NCBI GenBank assembly: GCA_910592205.1
Contig: CAJVPJ010000191.1
Coordinates: 1 to 36,261 of the forward strand
Length of the DNA stretch: 36,261 nucleotides
Reading direction: 5' to 3'
Source of the DNA: Paraglomus occultum
Lineage: Eukaryota > Glomeromycota > Glomeromycetes > Paraglomerales > Paraglomeraceae
The translations under genes were made by a program, and so were the position numbers. Positions 1 through 11,900 of the stretch are shown in pieces (the stretch's first letter is position 1; every line of letters starts with the position of its first letter). The notes beneath the pieces were generated by a model. That model did not search any database. It saw only the letters and a program-made list of their open reading frames with translations, and had not been told where the DNA came from.

Positions 1-110
1 GGCAAAAAAAAACAAAGAGAGGGGGCACAAAAAAAAAAAAAATTTTAAAAAGAAAAGAAAGTTAATATTAGTGGTCCCCCCCCCCCCCCCCCCCCCACCC
101 AAAAGACGGG
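1..110. repeat. Low-complexity edge: A-rich tract and 21-nt C run
   Basis: Purine/A-rich low-complexity DNA followed by an unbroken run of 21 C at 76-96. There is no coding content. It may be a true microsatellite-like region or a contig-edge artefact. Confidence 0.8.
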
Positions 111-702
111 AAATCATCAAGGCTGAGGACTTGATTTATCAATAATCATATTGTATGGTGCTATTTATCTTAACGTAACATCATAATAAAAGACTGTTTG
201 ACATTTATAATATTGCCCACTTGTAAATTGGTCTTCTGCTAAATATTAAGAAACTGAATGATTGAATGGCACAAAAATTCCTCAAATTCATTCAGTAGCG
301 TGGATTGATTGGGGCAGCGACTAACATTAACATTATCAGGCGACAATCTGTGACAAAATCTTGAGAACGTAAGTTGGCGTACCCGAAACTTCACGCAGCC
401 AAGTCATATAGGCTCTTGCCGATAGGTGTCGAAAGGATGGAATCTGGCCGCTTGCGCATCGAGCATGAGGGTGTATATTGATTGGCATTGCGAGCGTTGT
501 CTTGTCAGAATAAGGTAAGAGGGCCGATGAATTGATCGAGCTGATTCTAAAAAAAGGATCGACACCTTTACCGTAGGTGTGATGGTTAATCGTAAAATTC
601 TAGTATTCGATGATGTTTAATGTTTGACTGAAAATGCAGAGAATTCTCGCTGCAGAAAAGTTTGGTGCTCGATACTAATACAAGTTTGCTTTTTTATTTC
701 AG
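111..702 (+). other. No gene recognised; ends in a fungal-type 3' splice site
   Basis: No reading frame I can assign. The last 30 bases look like the 3' end of an intron: a TACTAAT branch-site match at 673-679, a T-rich tract, then CAG at 700-702, directly before the Sel1 reading frame. The stretch may therefore hold decayed upstream exons of that gene, but I could not recognise them. Confidence 0.4.
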
Positions 703-1495
703 AGTTTAAGCTCATCCCGCTTGTCTTTTCCAACTGGAATAGAAAAGAATGAACAAAAGGTATCAAAAGAAGGAAATGTTAGTGCACAATATAATCTTGG
801 TTTGTGTTATAAGTATGGGTGTGGGGTCGAAAAGAATGGACTGATGGCAGTTGAATGGTATCAAAAAGCTGCTGAACAAGAGATGTTCAAGCACAAGTTA
901 TTCTTCGTCGGTGTTATAGGTATGGATGCTGGGCACAAATAATCAGAAAGAATTTATCAAAAGCTTTTGAATTATTTCAGAATTCGCTGATTGTCATATT
1001 AATATCGATTCCTTTATCTTCCTTATATTATAATAAACTATCCATTTACGCTGAAACGATAATATTCTGCATCAATCCGTATAACGGAAAGGTCGATCGA
1101 CTGAGCGGCATTAGGATAATTACATATTACTTTTCTTAACGCGTTATCCTCTTAATAAAATCCCAACGACGTAATCCAGCGGTAGAGAATCGTATTATTT
1201 CTCGAGAATAGTCAATTATCTAGGACTAGTGTGTACGATCCGAGTTAGGCTCGTCAGTACGTGAAATCCTATTTTAAAGGTCATTGACAGTTTGTTACTC
1301 TCAGCTATCGCTGAGGTGAGCCACGCACTTTCGACGGCGCAGCTACATCCTTAACAAAGTTAATAGTCATACGCTCTCCCGTGACCGTTGACTTGACATT
1401 TTTTATGCAAATGCAATCTATTGGAATGAACGAAAATCTTAAAACGCAATCGAACTGTATCAAAAGCAGTTAGTCAAGAAGTATGCTCGCATCTA
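703..1495 (+). pseudogene. Sel1-like repeat (SLR/TPR-like) gene remnant
   Basis: Sel1-like repeats form alpha-helical solenoids used as protein-interaction scaffolds; such genes are very numerous in Glomeromycotina. Entering from the 3' splice site at 702, frame 703-942 encodes one good SLR, AQYNLGLCYKYGCGVEKNG followed by AVEWYQKAAEQ, with the usual Gly, Tyr and Ala positions. The frame then loses similarity and stops at 940-942. A second repeat continues in another frame from about 912 (CYRYGC..., then KNLSKAFELFQNS), which indicates a frameshift near 905-912. A third, very worn unit lies at about 1405-1495 (GMNENLKT in one frame, AIELYQK in the next, then AVSQE). I read this as the decayed 3' part of an SLR or kinase-SLR gene. 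It could instead be a truncated expressed exon whose true splicing I cannot see. Confidence 0.65.
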
Positions 1496-4405
1496 GTAAG
1501 CCATCATATCCTATATTGTCACGTGCGTTCTTCTCTAACGGTATCTATCGACGCTCTACGCCAACGTTTCTTATTAAGTCCTATTAAAATAGATGGTCGA
1601 TGCTTAGTATTAGAGAGCCACTTTTTGGGGAAATTGGGGGATTCATCAAATTGTTCAGACCAATAACATTACGGAATATAAGCTAGACACGATAAAACTG
1701 AAAAAACTTGCGTTATTTACTAGTATCTGCTGTCCGAATTAAGCTTAACAAGAATTCATTTGTCGCCCGATTATCGAGTGATTTCGTCTGAATAGGTGAC
1801 CAGGTTTGCAATACTGTGTACATTATATCAGGGAAATTTTCCAAATTGGGCTGTCGGCTGATCGAATTTGATACTCGCATACATTAAATCCTAAACGTTG
1901 TATATGTTTAAATCAATAATTCAACCAATGGGGAATTATTTTCAAGATCATGTAAATTTAATATAATACTTTCTAAATGCATTATTCTGTAAATGCACAC
2001 TCTCGCACTTTCAGTCCCAAGGCATGTGTTTAGGAAGAGTTCACTGTATTTGTGCTTTGCTTATGACAGAATAAAGTCAGAACGCTTGTTAAAAACTCAT
2101 ACGTTATTATGCAAATGGCCGTTACTGCTTCTACTTCCAAAGCAATTAATGCAGTTTCATGTTAGATTGACGGAAATGTAAACAATAAAATAGCGCAAAT
2201 AAAATAATATCTTAATGACAGCGGTAATTATACTATTACTGGTAGTAACAATGAAGAAGTAATGAAAACTAAATTTACATTATCAATTATATTTTTAAAG
2301 CGATAATAAATTCTGGTAAAAACTCATGGTTACAAGTAACTTTTTTGAATACTTAATCTAACACTTTTTTCGAAGCTTATGTATCAAGACTAAAACTCAT
2401 AGCAGACTCCTGAGGCAAAAGATATAGAATTGTTTAATTTTTATTATATTTTATTTTTTAACAAATTAATCTTGATAAAACACAAAATAATATTAGATGA
2501 CGTTTAATAATTAACAGCTTTTGAAAATATACTATGCTATAACTGTCGCTTGCCTGTTTTTGTTGCACGCCTTAACTAATTAACTATTAACTTAAAGACA
2601 TGACCGTGTGCGTTGAAAAATTAATTATACCTTTAAATGTAAGTTAGACTTCCAAAAAACATGCTTCGAATCTACTATATATACGTATATTCGTAAGTAC
2701 CAATAATTTTTGAGTCTATAAGTTAAGTTCTGTTTTTCAGTTTGACAAATTTGTGAAAATAAACGACTCTTTATAGCTTACTGCTTCTTATAGTGTGTTC
2801 AGTAAATTTAGCTTCTATTTGTTTACATAATTACACTTGTTCAATAAATTAGCTAAAAGCTTGTTTATTTTAATAATGCAAAGCGACTAGTCTTTTCTGC
2901 AATATCCGAACTGATTAATTTTACTATTGAGAGATACATGTATTTATTTATCGCAATAACTGAATGCTGCTCTATAAAATTTGAAAACGGAGAGGGAGAA
3001 AATTACCTGTAAGGTTTTCTCAAAAAAAAAAAGTTCCGGCAGTGTACATTTTAGACATTTGTTGCTTGTACTACTATTTTACATAAACAAAGTTAATAGT
3101 TGTTTATTCGGTGGAGCAGTGCAATGGTTATGTATTACACATACATAACATAATGAACATAATGCATATTGATACATCTGTGTACGGCTTTTATTAATTA
3201 TAGTATGTCGACTTGTTATCTTTTTAAACAAGTGCAGTGCGCGTTACATTACCCAAGAAACTGACCAACAGCAACGTCATATAATGTCTCAATAATGAAT
3301 TTATGTGGCGTGAGTATATGATGTTACGGTTATTGGATAATACCGTGCATTGATAATAATTTTCAAAATCATCAAGATGCCGACAACCATTTCGCACATC
3401 AATTAGATAAGTGCAAGCCGTGCGATTGGTTCGAATGTTACAGCCTTTATCGTTATGGGAAGAAAACCTAAAACTTGCGGGTTACCTCAATTTATCCATC
3501 GAGCATGTCAATCTACAAATTGAGATAAATGCAACATATTGCGCGATTTGTTTAATTTGATTATGGTAATGATCTTAATGTCAAGCCAAGATTTATGACA
3601 TCATTTATTTCGATATCTGATACCATTAATTGATTTCATTTATGATTGTGGAGCAACTTTATTTGAAACCTTTCTAAAATAAAGATGAGGGGGAAAATGA
3701 ATTCAAATTATATAAAATGTAGTTGTTGACCACGATACTAACTCAATATGGCCAAAAACTAATGTGTAGACTTACAATCGGGAAACCCGGACCTCTTACA
3801 GAATATGCGTTCCATAGTGCAACAATCTAAAACGTTGAGACCCGAAGAATTGTGTATTTGTTTTTAAAGTATTGTAAGGGGGCAAAAGAAAATTTAACCA
3901 AATTAATGGCTGCCTACTCAAATCGTTGACAAATAAATCGCGTCAACTGTCAATCGTTTTATTTAATAATTTCTCCGAAATCGTTGCTTAAAATTTTTTT
4001 TCACAAGTATTTAACATAGAAAATTGTTTTCTCATGTAATGTCTACAAATATTTGTCGATACATAACCCACAATCTATATTTTTATTCTATTCTGTCTTG
4101 AAATAATAACAATGGCGATCTTTGCAACATCGACAGCATGTACGAATATTTCTTACAGTAATTTAATACATTTACTAAATACAGTTATTCGCCATATGAT
4201 TGTTTTATTCATAACTGGTTCCATATTGTGACATATATGTTAATATCCGTACATCAGTGTAACATCGAATAAAGAATCTTTACTTCTGTGAGATTTTTCG
4301 CTTAAAAAAAATTCGCATTCTTACTTTTTTTTGGAAATTCCTATATTGTTGCAGGGGGTAGCATATAAATCTTACGTAATACATATATTTTAAGTTTATC
4401 TCGGA
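1496..4405. other. Intergenic, AT-rich; no gene seen
   Basis: About 2.9 kb with only short chance frames on either strand (the longest, at 1993-2181, is not ATG-convincing and has no recognisable motif). It contains a TATATATACGTATA stretch near 2677 and several A/T runs. I see no transposon terminus, tRNA or conserved peptide here. Confidence 0.6.
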
Positions 4406-5248
4406 TTATCCACGTCTTCCCCATGGGACATCACTTTTATCGACAAACTCAAAATCGCTCAAGACCGCATCAGGAAATGTGTGAGTAGTTCTTCTCTCCC
4501 TTCTTGTACTACCCAATTTCGTCCATCCATAGCTAATCCTTTCATGCGGAGGAAGAGCAAACGAATTGCTCAAGAGATTTTGGTTGGACAAGAACTGTAC
4601 AACATCGAATGGTGGATGGTTTGTAACCCTAGAAGACGGATATTGGGCATTCAAAGCATGCTGAACACGTGCGCTTGGTGGAGAGTACATCACATGTCGA
4701 ACAGAATGAGCAGAATTCGTAATTTCTGTTGACGATGCCAAGGGGCCCGATGATGTATCATGGGGCATATGACTTGTGACCGGAGTGATAGTCCGTTGGG
4801 GAGCTGATAACGAAGAGCGAATACGATTATGATATAATCTACGAACATCCCTAGCAAGTAGCTTAAATGCCGCTTTAACCTCTTTGGTCTCATTCTTCCA
4901 TGATTCAGAGACCCATCTACTGACGTCGATCATTTTGTATCGATGCTCGTTCTCAGTTAGTTGCTGAACGTATACAGTCCGATATATAATGAATGCGTTG
5001 GGCGTTTTGCATCCAATCAACTTCTTAGGTAAGAAATTTTCTGCGCAAAGCGTCTGCGGTGAAGGAATTGTTATATCGGGTGGTGACGATGGCACAACAC
5101 ATTGAGTTGACTTTTCTAACGATTTGAGTATGGATGCCTCATCCAAGATGACATATTTCTGACCAGCAAAATTATGGTGAGAAGATATGGACTGCGGCTT
5201 TGAAATGGTAGAATATGAACTTAATGAAGGAAAGGCTGGTGTTGACAT
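4406..5248 (-). CDS. MATA_HMG-box protein (HMG-1)
   Basis: Predicted nuclear, sequence-specific DNA-binding protein with a fungal mating-type-like HMG box (MATA_HMG family). The start chosen is the Met at 5248 (protein starts MSTPAFPSL, 280 aa). The frame stays open up to an ATG at 5380, but that stretch contains two TATA-like boxes and a CCAAT motif, so it is probably promoter and leader. Residues about 60-76 carry the family linker (IPSPQTLCAENFLPKK). The HMG box spans about residues 81-140: helix 1 PNAFIIYR, helix 2 KMIDVSRWVSESW, helix 3 up to LARDVRRLY. The long C-terminal half is Ser/Pro-rich without a known domain. It is intronless and lies head to head with HMG-2, 2.8 kb away. AM fungi carry expanded families of these genes; their role in mating is unproven. 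Confidence 0.88.
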   Translation of the reverse strand: MSTPAFPSLSSYSTISKPQSISSHHNFAGQKYVILDEASILKSLEKSTQCVVPSSPPDITIPSPQTLCAENFLPKKLIGCKTPNAFIIYRTVYVQQLTENEHRYKMIDVSRWVSESWKNETKEVKAAFKLLARDVRRLYHNRIRSSLSAPQRTITPVTSHMPHDTSSGPLASSTEITNSAHSVRHVMYSPPSARVQHALNAQYPSSRVTNHPPFDVVQFLSNQNLLSNSFALPPHERISYGWTKLGSTRRERRTTHTFPDAVLSDFEFVDKSDVPWGRRG

Positions 5249-5312
5249 CGCTTTCTGAATTACGCGTTTTTGTGTTGAGCAAAGGAAAAAATGAATGCAA
5301 AAAGATCCTTGT

Positions 5313-5320
5313 CTATATAG
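5313..5320 (-). promoter_or_regulatory. TATA box for HMG-1
   Basis: CTATATAG on the minus strand, 65 bp upstream of the chosen ATG at 5248. Its position inside the frame that would extend to 5380 argues for the downstream start. Confidence 0.5.
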
Positions 5321-5351
5321 TTTTTTCCCCGTTCCCTGCTCGCTTGCACTT

Positions 5352-5367
5352 CTATATATATTATTGG
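5352..5367 (-). promoter_or_regulatory. Second TATA-like box with adjacent CCAAT motif
   Basis: TATATATAG with a CCAAT motif immediately upstream on the minus strand, about 105-120 bp before the HMG-1 ATG. It is either an alternative or the main core promoter; one of the two TATA matches may be fortuitous. Confidence 0.4.
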
Positions 5368-5380
5368 CCGACACTGTCAT

Positions 5381-7872
5381 TATATAATCAGTTAAAGTAG
5401 TTATCTCAGCGATCTTTACTATTTAACGAACGCTTCTCATGCCGTTAAGTGCGCAAAACAAGTGAGTGAACGTTGGTTTTCACGAACATATTTCAGTCTC
5501 ATCGTAGACGCATTCGGCACTCGTACTCTTTCTACTCCTTTACTATCGCTGTCGAATAAACTTACTGAGAAGCTTTGTGCATTCTTTTTTAGAGTGAGTT
5601 GATGGCATTATACCGATATGGTTTGATATATTTCTCAGCGAAGATTTGTTGGGGTAGAAGAGGAATGGGATATTTTATTTTTTGACTCTTTCAGCAGACT
5701 ATTAATAAATGTCCGCCGTAATAGACTTTCCTAAGATATGTAGCGTCAAGTCTTTGACGTAAAATGTCATTTATTTACCAGCTATATACGAACACTCTGG
5801 TATAATATTGTCGACCGAGACGATATAAAAATCAGACAGCTTTGATAATAGTTGCCTTTAACCTTGGAAGGTTATCACGTTCAAAATTTAAAACGGAGAC
5901 CTATATATTGACTAATCACAAGAAGATAAAATTTTATGCGGACGGAGAACATTTTGAATAATTTGGAATTTTAGAACAAAGCTAAGGATTTTCGGAATGA
6001 TCCATACGGGTTCGGAAGCAAAATCTGTTGGCTCGAATGTAAAATATTATCTATTATGCACAGTCTTGGAGAACGAAATTTAATTAAAGTTTGATCGCTT
6101 ACATGGAGCATCGCATGGATTGGTCGATCCAAATGTTCTTAAGTATTAATAACATGGTAGCATTGCTACTTGCTAGTTACGAGTGTAAAATAGTCACATT
6201 TCGTAAGTCTTAAAACAAGGAAACTTTTTTTCTTATCTGGAAACAAAGACATTACAAATGACGTCGCGTAAAGCTAGCACGACTATTCATAGGTTGGCAG
6301 ATTCAGATTATCAGAGGTGCAAATTCTTGATAATTAGAACAAAAATAAATTTGATAAAATTTAGCGTACCGAAAGTGTTGGTTATTCTTATTTATTATGT
6401 TCAATTTTCCTTGTGAATGTTTAATGCATTTATGATTACGAGAGCAACCGTACAATGACATCATTGCTATGTCAAATTTGACTGCTCGGGGGTTAATCAT
6501 GTCTTTATTTCTAATTTACATTATAATGAAATTTATAACTGTTGATTTATTCAAAAACTTGTATCTAATATAGCCACATAAAGTTAACAGTCCGCTCTTG
6601 TCGGCCACGGGTTCCGGATTTTATTCTTCAATAATATTAAACAGAGAACTCTATGTTGAAATAGACTCGTCGGAAAACCAAAACAAATTATATTCTCCGG
6701 GGATTTGCAAATTTAGCTCATTAATTAATACATATCAACCTTTATCGCCTGTCACTTGTCGCTTGTCACTTGTCGCTTGTCACTGATTTTGTAAACCCAT
6801 GTCCAACCCCCAGTCATCTCTTTCCTCTCGCTCAACTAGTCGTTACATAAGGTTAGTAATCTGCATGGTCGTTTCGGAATAGCTCTCCCCATATTAATAT
6901 TCTTTAAGATCGGTTTACCTTTTTCGATTTGTCTCGTTGCACTATGTCATGTGATAACGACAGCTGTCCCATATTGATGCATGCGCAAAACGTGTTTTTT
7001 GTGTGACGAGATGCAAGTTACCACTTTTCTATATAAATCCATTACCGAGGGATTTCTTTGTATCAGATTGATACCGAATAAAGACAACAAGCTCTTTAAG
7101 TTTATGACGATCAAACTATTAGCTATCGGCCTTTACTGCTATTATACTCAATCGACATAATTGGTAATCCCTACACATATTTATCGATGTTCGATTTTCT
7201 CTGGTCCATCATTCGAATCAATCATGTTATGTTTTCTATCATCCTCTCACAACTCCGTTTTTTACGTCCTGTTTCGGATATTAGCAGTGCATTGACAGTT
7301 TCATATTTGGTTATATTGAAACAATGATTGCTTGGCAATTTATCCGCAAGACCGGCAAGAGTAATATTATCTAATTATAGGCATGAAGGCATCATCTAAA
7401 GGTTTGAATGGAATACACTAACATTAATTCGGTTAAAAACCATTGAATCGCAAAGTCGGATATTAAGCTCCGTTTGACAAAGTCGGCCTTCTAGAACGGT
7501 TTGTCATGTACATCAAAAAAGCTTGCGTTTATGCAAACCTTACTTTATTCTTTACGAAATAAAATTGTGTGACCTTAAACAAGTAAAATGTGCACCGCAC
7601 CTTATTTTTCTTAGTAAACATTATATTATTTACTTTACACCATAATGTCATATTGAATTAGTCATTTCCTAATATTGGAAAACTTGTGTCCTAACATAAA
7701 ACGATTTTGTTGGGCCATGTTTAGTAATGCTCAAAAAACAGGGTAGAAAATCTATATTTATGTTTGTTTGAACAAATCCACTCACTCGAACAGTGACACT
7801 GTGTAACAGTAAATGCACGTGACAAAAATTAACTTTCACTGTATGCACGCCATTGTTATTCCGCAGGATGTG
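5381..7872. other. Shared upstream region between divergent HMG-1 and HMG-2
   Basis: About 2.5 kb with no credible gene. It has to hold the upstream regulatory sequence of both divergent HMG genes. Visible items are a 14-bp tandem repeat at 6751-6784 and isolated TATA-like strings (GATATAAAAA near 5822, CTATATAAATCC near 7029) with no reading frame behind them. Confidence 0.55.
6751..6784 (+). repeat. 14-bp tandem repeat, about 2.4 copies
   Basis: GTCACTTGTCGCTT at 6751-6764 and again at 6765-6778, followed by GTCACT. The copies are perfect. It is a short minisatellite-like array in the intergenic region. Confidence 0.9.
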
Positions 7873-7882
7873 TATATAAAAG
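7873..7882 (+). promoter_or_regulatory. TATA box for HMG-2
   Basis: TATATAAAAG, a near-ideal TATA box, 160 bp upstream of the HMG-2 ATG at 8042, implying a 5' leader of about 130 nt. No intron consensus is evident in between. Confidence 0.55.
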
Positions 7883-8041
7883 AATAGATCTGGTGTGAAA
7901 TCGTAAAGCTAATATTATTCTGCTCGTATTGTGAACTCAGCTCACCCTCAATACGACAAAACATAATATTTATACTGAGAAATATCTTTTGTCGCAAAAC
8001 GTCTTTACCGTCAAACATTCTCAGTTTCAAGAAACTCTAAC

Positions 8042-8830
8042 ATGTCAACACAGTCCACAGTTGGAGCCGCTCTCGTTCAGAGCCCTTTTGATCATAACTC
8101 ACGATCACCTCCAAGTCTACCTTTTCCGCCTAAAATAACGGTCCCGCTACCATCAAACCTCAATCCCAAAGATTATTTACCAAAGAAAATTGCCGGCAGT
8201 AAGTCATGTAATGCATTCATGATATATCGAAAAGTATTTGTCAACGAGTTGATCGCAAGACAACTTCGTTTCAAAATGGTTGAGGTGTCGCGTTGGGTCA
8301 GTGCTCAATGGAAAAAAGAAGACGAAGATATTAAAAATGCGTATCGTCAGTTTGCCAGGAAGGTAGACAAAATGTATCGAGAGAAATCGGAATCCATTCC
8401 AAAACGATTTGTTTTGCCTATTAGATACAATGCTGCTCCCTATCCTTCGACAATACAGCACCGCCTTTTCGTTCCAGGTTATACCGGACTTGCTTCCCCA
8501 TACTGTATGCCAACATCAACGACGGAAAATTTTCAGCATTACCCTATAGGAGCAGAAACATATCCAATAAATTATGATACGTTATTCCCAATTTTTGGAC
8601 TTAATACCGTGAGCTCAACGAATGGAGACGTTGCTTCTTATTCTGAAGATCTACGAACAAATGCTGCTGTGCTTAGTGAAGAAATTGGCTCGGCAGATTA
8701 TATTTCCCTGTCGCAAAATAATTGCGCTTCTTTATCATCGAGCTACGTGAACAGCGGGGGCATGAACGCAAGTGGAGGGTCGATAGTTGCACCACCAAGT
8801 CAATTCCAATTTAATCAAAAAAGTTGTTAA
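8042..8830 (+). CDS. MATA_HMG-box protein (HMG-2)
   Basis: Predicted nuclear HMG-box transcription regulator of 262 aa, intronless. It starts at an ATG (MSTQSTVGAA) preceded by CTAAC. The N-terminal 30 residues are Ser/Pro-rich. The family linker is at about 31-49 (ITVPLPSNLNPKDYLPKK). The HMG box is at about 52-113: SCNAFMIYRK in helix 1, FKMVEVSRWVSAQWKKE in helix 2 and the turn, and FARKVDKMY in helix 3. Residues 115-262 are rich in Ser, Tyr, Asn and Pro with no recognised domain and look like a disordered or activation region. It is closest to HMG-1 and HMG-3 in the box. As in those genes, basic residues in the linker (PKKIAGSK) could serve as a nuclear localisation signal. Confidence 0.92.
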   Translation: MSTQSTVGAALVQSPFDHNSRSPPSLPFPPKITVPLPSNLNPKDYLPKKIAGSKSCNAFMIYRKVFVNELIARQLRFKMVEVSRWVSAQWKKEDEDIKNAYRQFARKVDKMYREKSESIPKRFVLPIRYNAAPYPSTIQHRLFVPGYTGLASPYCMPTSTTENFQHYPIGAETYPINYDTLFPIFGLNTVSSTNGDVASYSEDLRTNAAVLSEEIGSADYISLSQNNCASLSSSYVNSGGMNASGGSIVAPPSQFQFNQKSC

Positions 8831-8903
8831 ATAACTTCCTCACAGTTGTATTTAATGATAATTTAAGATTGTATAGGATAATTTACTTTGGAAAACTCAC
8901 TTT

Positions 8904-8914
8904 GGGGGGGGGGG
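8904..8914 (+). repeat. Poly(G)11 in the HMG-2 3' region
   Basis: An uninterrupted run of 11 G beginning 74 nt after the HMG-2 stop codon, probably within the 3' UTR because the poly(A) signal lies further downstream. Confidence 0.8.
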
Positions 8915-8952
8915 TGTAATTGTCAACTATGATAATAGACGTATGTAATTAT

Positions 8953-8958
8953 AATAAA
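8953..8958 (+). terminator. Polyadenylation signal AATAAA for HMG-2
   Basis: AATAAA about 125 nt after the HMG-2 stop, in an AT-rich stretch that is plausible for 3' end formation. Confidence 0.4.
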
Positions 8959-8959
8959 T

Positions 8960-11900
8960 AAGTATTATGCAAAATTAATACGTTTTCAAATTTTGGGTCG
9001 TGTTTATTTTCTGATAGAATTTGCCTTGGCAAAATACAACGCATTTCGGCGTATTGATCAACACTCAATGCTATTATAAATTCTTTAATTCTTTAATCGA
9101 GTATCTGATTGCGACATTGATATTATTTGTTTGAAACGCTATACTCCCGGGGAAGCGGCTGAAAAAAGCACTAACTCCTTTAGGTTAAAAAGTGTTACAG
9201 TAATACCCTCACCTGGCGATCTTATACCTTTACCAGAATCGTTGTCTAATTGGTTCTCGTCGTAAGCGAGTTTGATTATAAAACAATGTTGGACATTGCA
9301 TATTATTTCACAAAAGTTCAAACTAGGGTTTCTAAATAACAGGCTCTACAGTGTTGTTCGTCACCTCTTCGTCACCATTTTCGTCATCATGTCTTCGTCA
9401 CCAAGCTGCGCGAGAATGAGTTGCCATTTCTCATTCAAATCTTACGCAGCTTTACTAATTTTAAGGATCAAACTATGAACACACGGTATATTTTCGGCAA
9501 ACCATATTATGCAATCAATAGTAGATAACAGAACGCGTGTCGAATACACAATGACGTTCATTAACAACCATAAAAGTACGTTGATTATCTTACCAAACAA
9601 ATCAGGAATAACAAAGGGTAGAAGCAAGTTAATTACATATTCATTATTAATGTAATTACTCCTATCGGCATTTTTTTTTTGCCCTGTATCCGTGTTAAAA
9701 TTTTTACATCATTAATAAACCTTTTAGCGGCAAAGAAGACCCCGAATGTTCTAGATCACTTGACTCACTGTATATTATTCAGCGCGAGAGCATAACTATG
9801 ATATTGCGTACGATCCAGGAAGACGTCTCAAGAAGCGATTTCCCTTATTTTCATCCTTCGAGTTCTTGCAAAAAAAAAAAAAGACTATGTTGATCTTGTA
9901 ACTTTACCATTTTCAAGCGCTCGGTTGTTCGGTTTTTAACAATCAACGTTTGATTGAGTTGTAAAAGGGGTCGTACAGCTAACACAGTCATTGCTTCGAA
10001 TGCATATTTTCCAATTACAAAAAAGAAAAAGGAATTTACAATATTGACTAAAGCCGTTAGAGCTCCCCTATTTGCTCCCCATTCGCTCCCTGTTCTCCTT
10101 TCCATTCTCATGAAATAAGCAGTTTTACCAGCACGAGTTCACATAAACGGTGTATTTTCTCAAATAACTTCTTTGTTACGCTTTTTCGCTTTACATACTA
10201 ATGGTCATATAGTTGTGCAATAGGACATCATCAGCATCGCTAGTCTCTGATTTGATGGCAACATTCTTCTAAATTTTCCGGAATGATTTCTGTTCTGCGT
10301 AGCTAACGACACTGCTTTTCATCTTCTATATGCGGATAATTTTATATCAAAATTCTCAAGATAAATCCCATCTTTTCAAGCCCCATCCTTTTTCCAATCT
10401 ATTTCGACATCCAATGCTATCTCTCCAAATAACGTTTTTGACATCAACTATGACAATAACATGCCAGTCATATCAACGGAACACCGACACACAAAGGCCG
10501 AGTGAGATGGTGACGCACTACGACATGGGATTTGCATTCCTGTCCAGCTCTCGTAATTCAACTCTGAGTGATGAGGAAAGTTTGGGTAGCCTTTATACAA
10601 ATTGTCCTTGGGTCTGGTGTGGCTATGAATACGAGCGGGCGCTGTTTTCATGCGGGGGGTGGTAATAGTAACGGGATTACCAGACTAAAGCAAGGGCTGG
10701 GGAGGCGTAATTCGGCTCTTGAGAGAGAATTAAGCGTTTATTGGTGCAAACCAGAGACATGCTTGCTTTCTGCCTGCTATACAGGTATGTTCCAAGAAGC
10801 CCGAATTAGTGAGCGGTTGAACCTTCGTTGAGCCGAACCGCAGACTGATAATAACTGATTGTGTTACCGTAACGTTACATCTGTATTGTGCGAGTAAACT
10901 AATATCCGAATTATGTTGTAACACAGGCTCATGCAGATGACTCAAAAAAAGTAAAACAAAAAAATTAAGATATCACTCATTTTAGTTCCTTGAAGCGGAT
11001 AAAGTAGCATTATAGTTACAAAAACAGCATTTTTCAGTCGACATTACAACTGAAAATGTATATCCATATAACAATTTGTAGCCTTAGATGTCTTTACCTT
11101 TCTGTTATAGTGTTAACAAACGTGCGTGCACTCTGCCGATAGTGAAAGCATAAATAATTTTTCCCACAGATTTTGTTGGTCGTTGACGGCCAGGCGATTA
11201 TCTATTCCGATAATCCTTTGCTATAAATTAATATACTCCGAAATAATAACTTTTTTTTTTTAGTATGAATTAGTAATTATTACATTGTCACTGTCGTATT
11301 AATACTATTATGGTAATAAAAGCCCGTTTATATTTTGAATTCTCGGAATCTTCTGCGCATTATTGCATTCAACGTGGTTTTATCTTGTACCGTAGTCACA
11401 ACCATCTTCAATGCATTGCGGGCTTTGCCGTCTTTTCAGCCCGCACGTTTTCCTTCCCCAACGATCTTACCCACTGAAATAGGCAATGAAAATGCCGACC
11501 AGATCTGGTATAACGAACAATCAGAAATCTAATAATAACTTCCTATAAAGTCTTAGTTTACACATCAGGTTGCCTATTTCGGTTACGACAAACGCCATAA
11601 GATTTAAAAAATTTTTTGCGATTAACATTTACCCATTGCTAAATATGATAAACAACCTCAATCACTCCGCCGTTTGTCTACTTATAAACGGGTGTCCAGA
11701 ATGATATCAATTGTCGACCACGATGGATGCATTTTCATGTGATAATTTGACCATGCGTACGTACATTATCATGTTGAGATATGTCGGAGTTCTTTTCCGT
11801 GAGATCGAACAGTTCGCTGGCTTCCCATATTCGGATGTGATGTATTTACTTTCTGTCGTGGTGGTTAATATCTGGATGAAATAGTCAGCGCAATCATACT

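Noticed and set aside
3420-3440. GGTTCGAATGT as a tRNA B-box
   Set aside because: No matching A-box, acceptor stem or cloverleaf could be formed around it.
6423-6460. Plus-strand peptide FNAFMITRATVQ resembling the NAFMIYRK helix of the HMG box
   Set aside because: Similarity stops after about seven residues, a stop codon follows, and no DVSRW-like segment appears in any frame nearby. Probably chance.
9134-9266. Open plus-strand stretch KSTNSFRLKSVTVIPSPGDL and on as a possible exon
   Set aside because: Protein-like composition but no recognisable family, start, or convincing splice sites; left within the intergenic description.
10330-10665. 111-codon plus-strand ATG frame in the HMG-2/HMG-3 desert
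   Set aside because: No motif, no splice or promoter support, and overlapping frames of similar length on both strands in the same less AT-rich patch.
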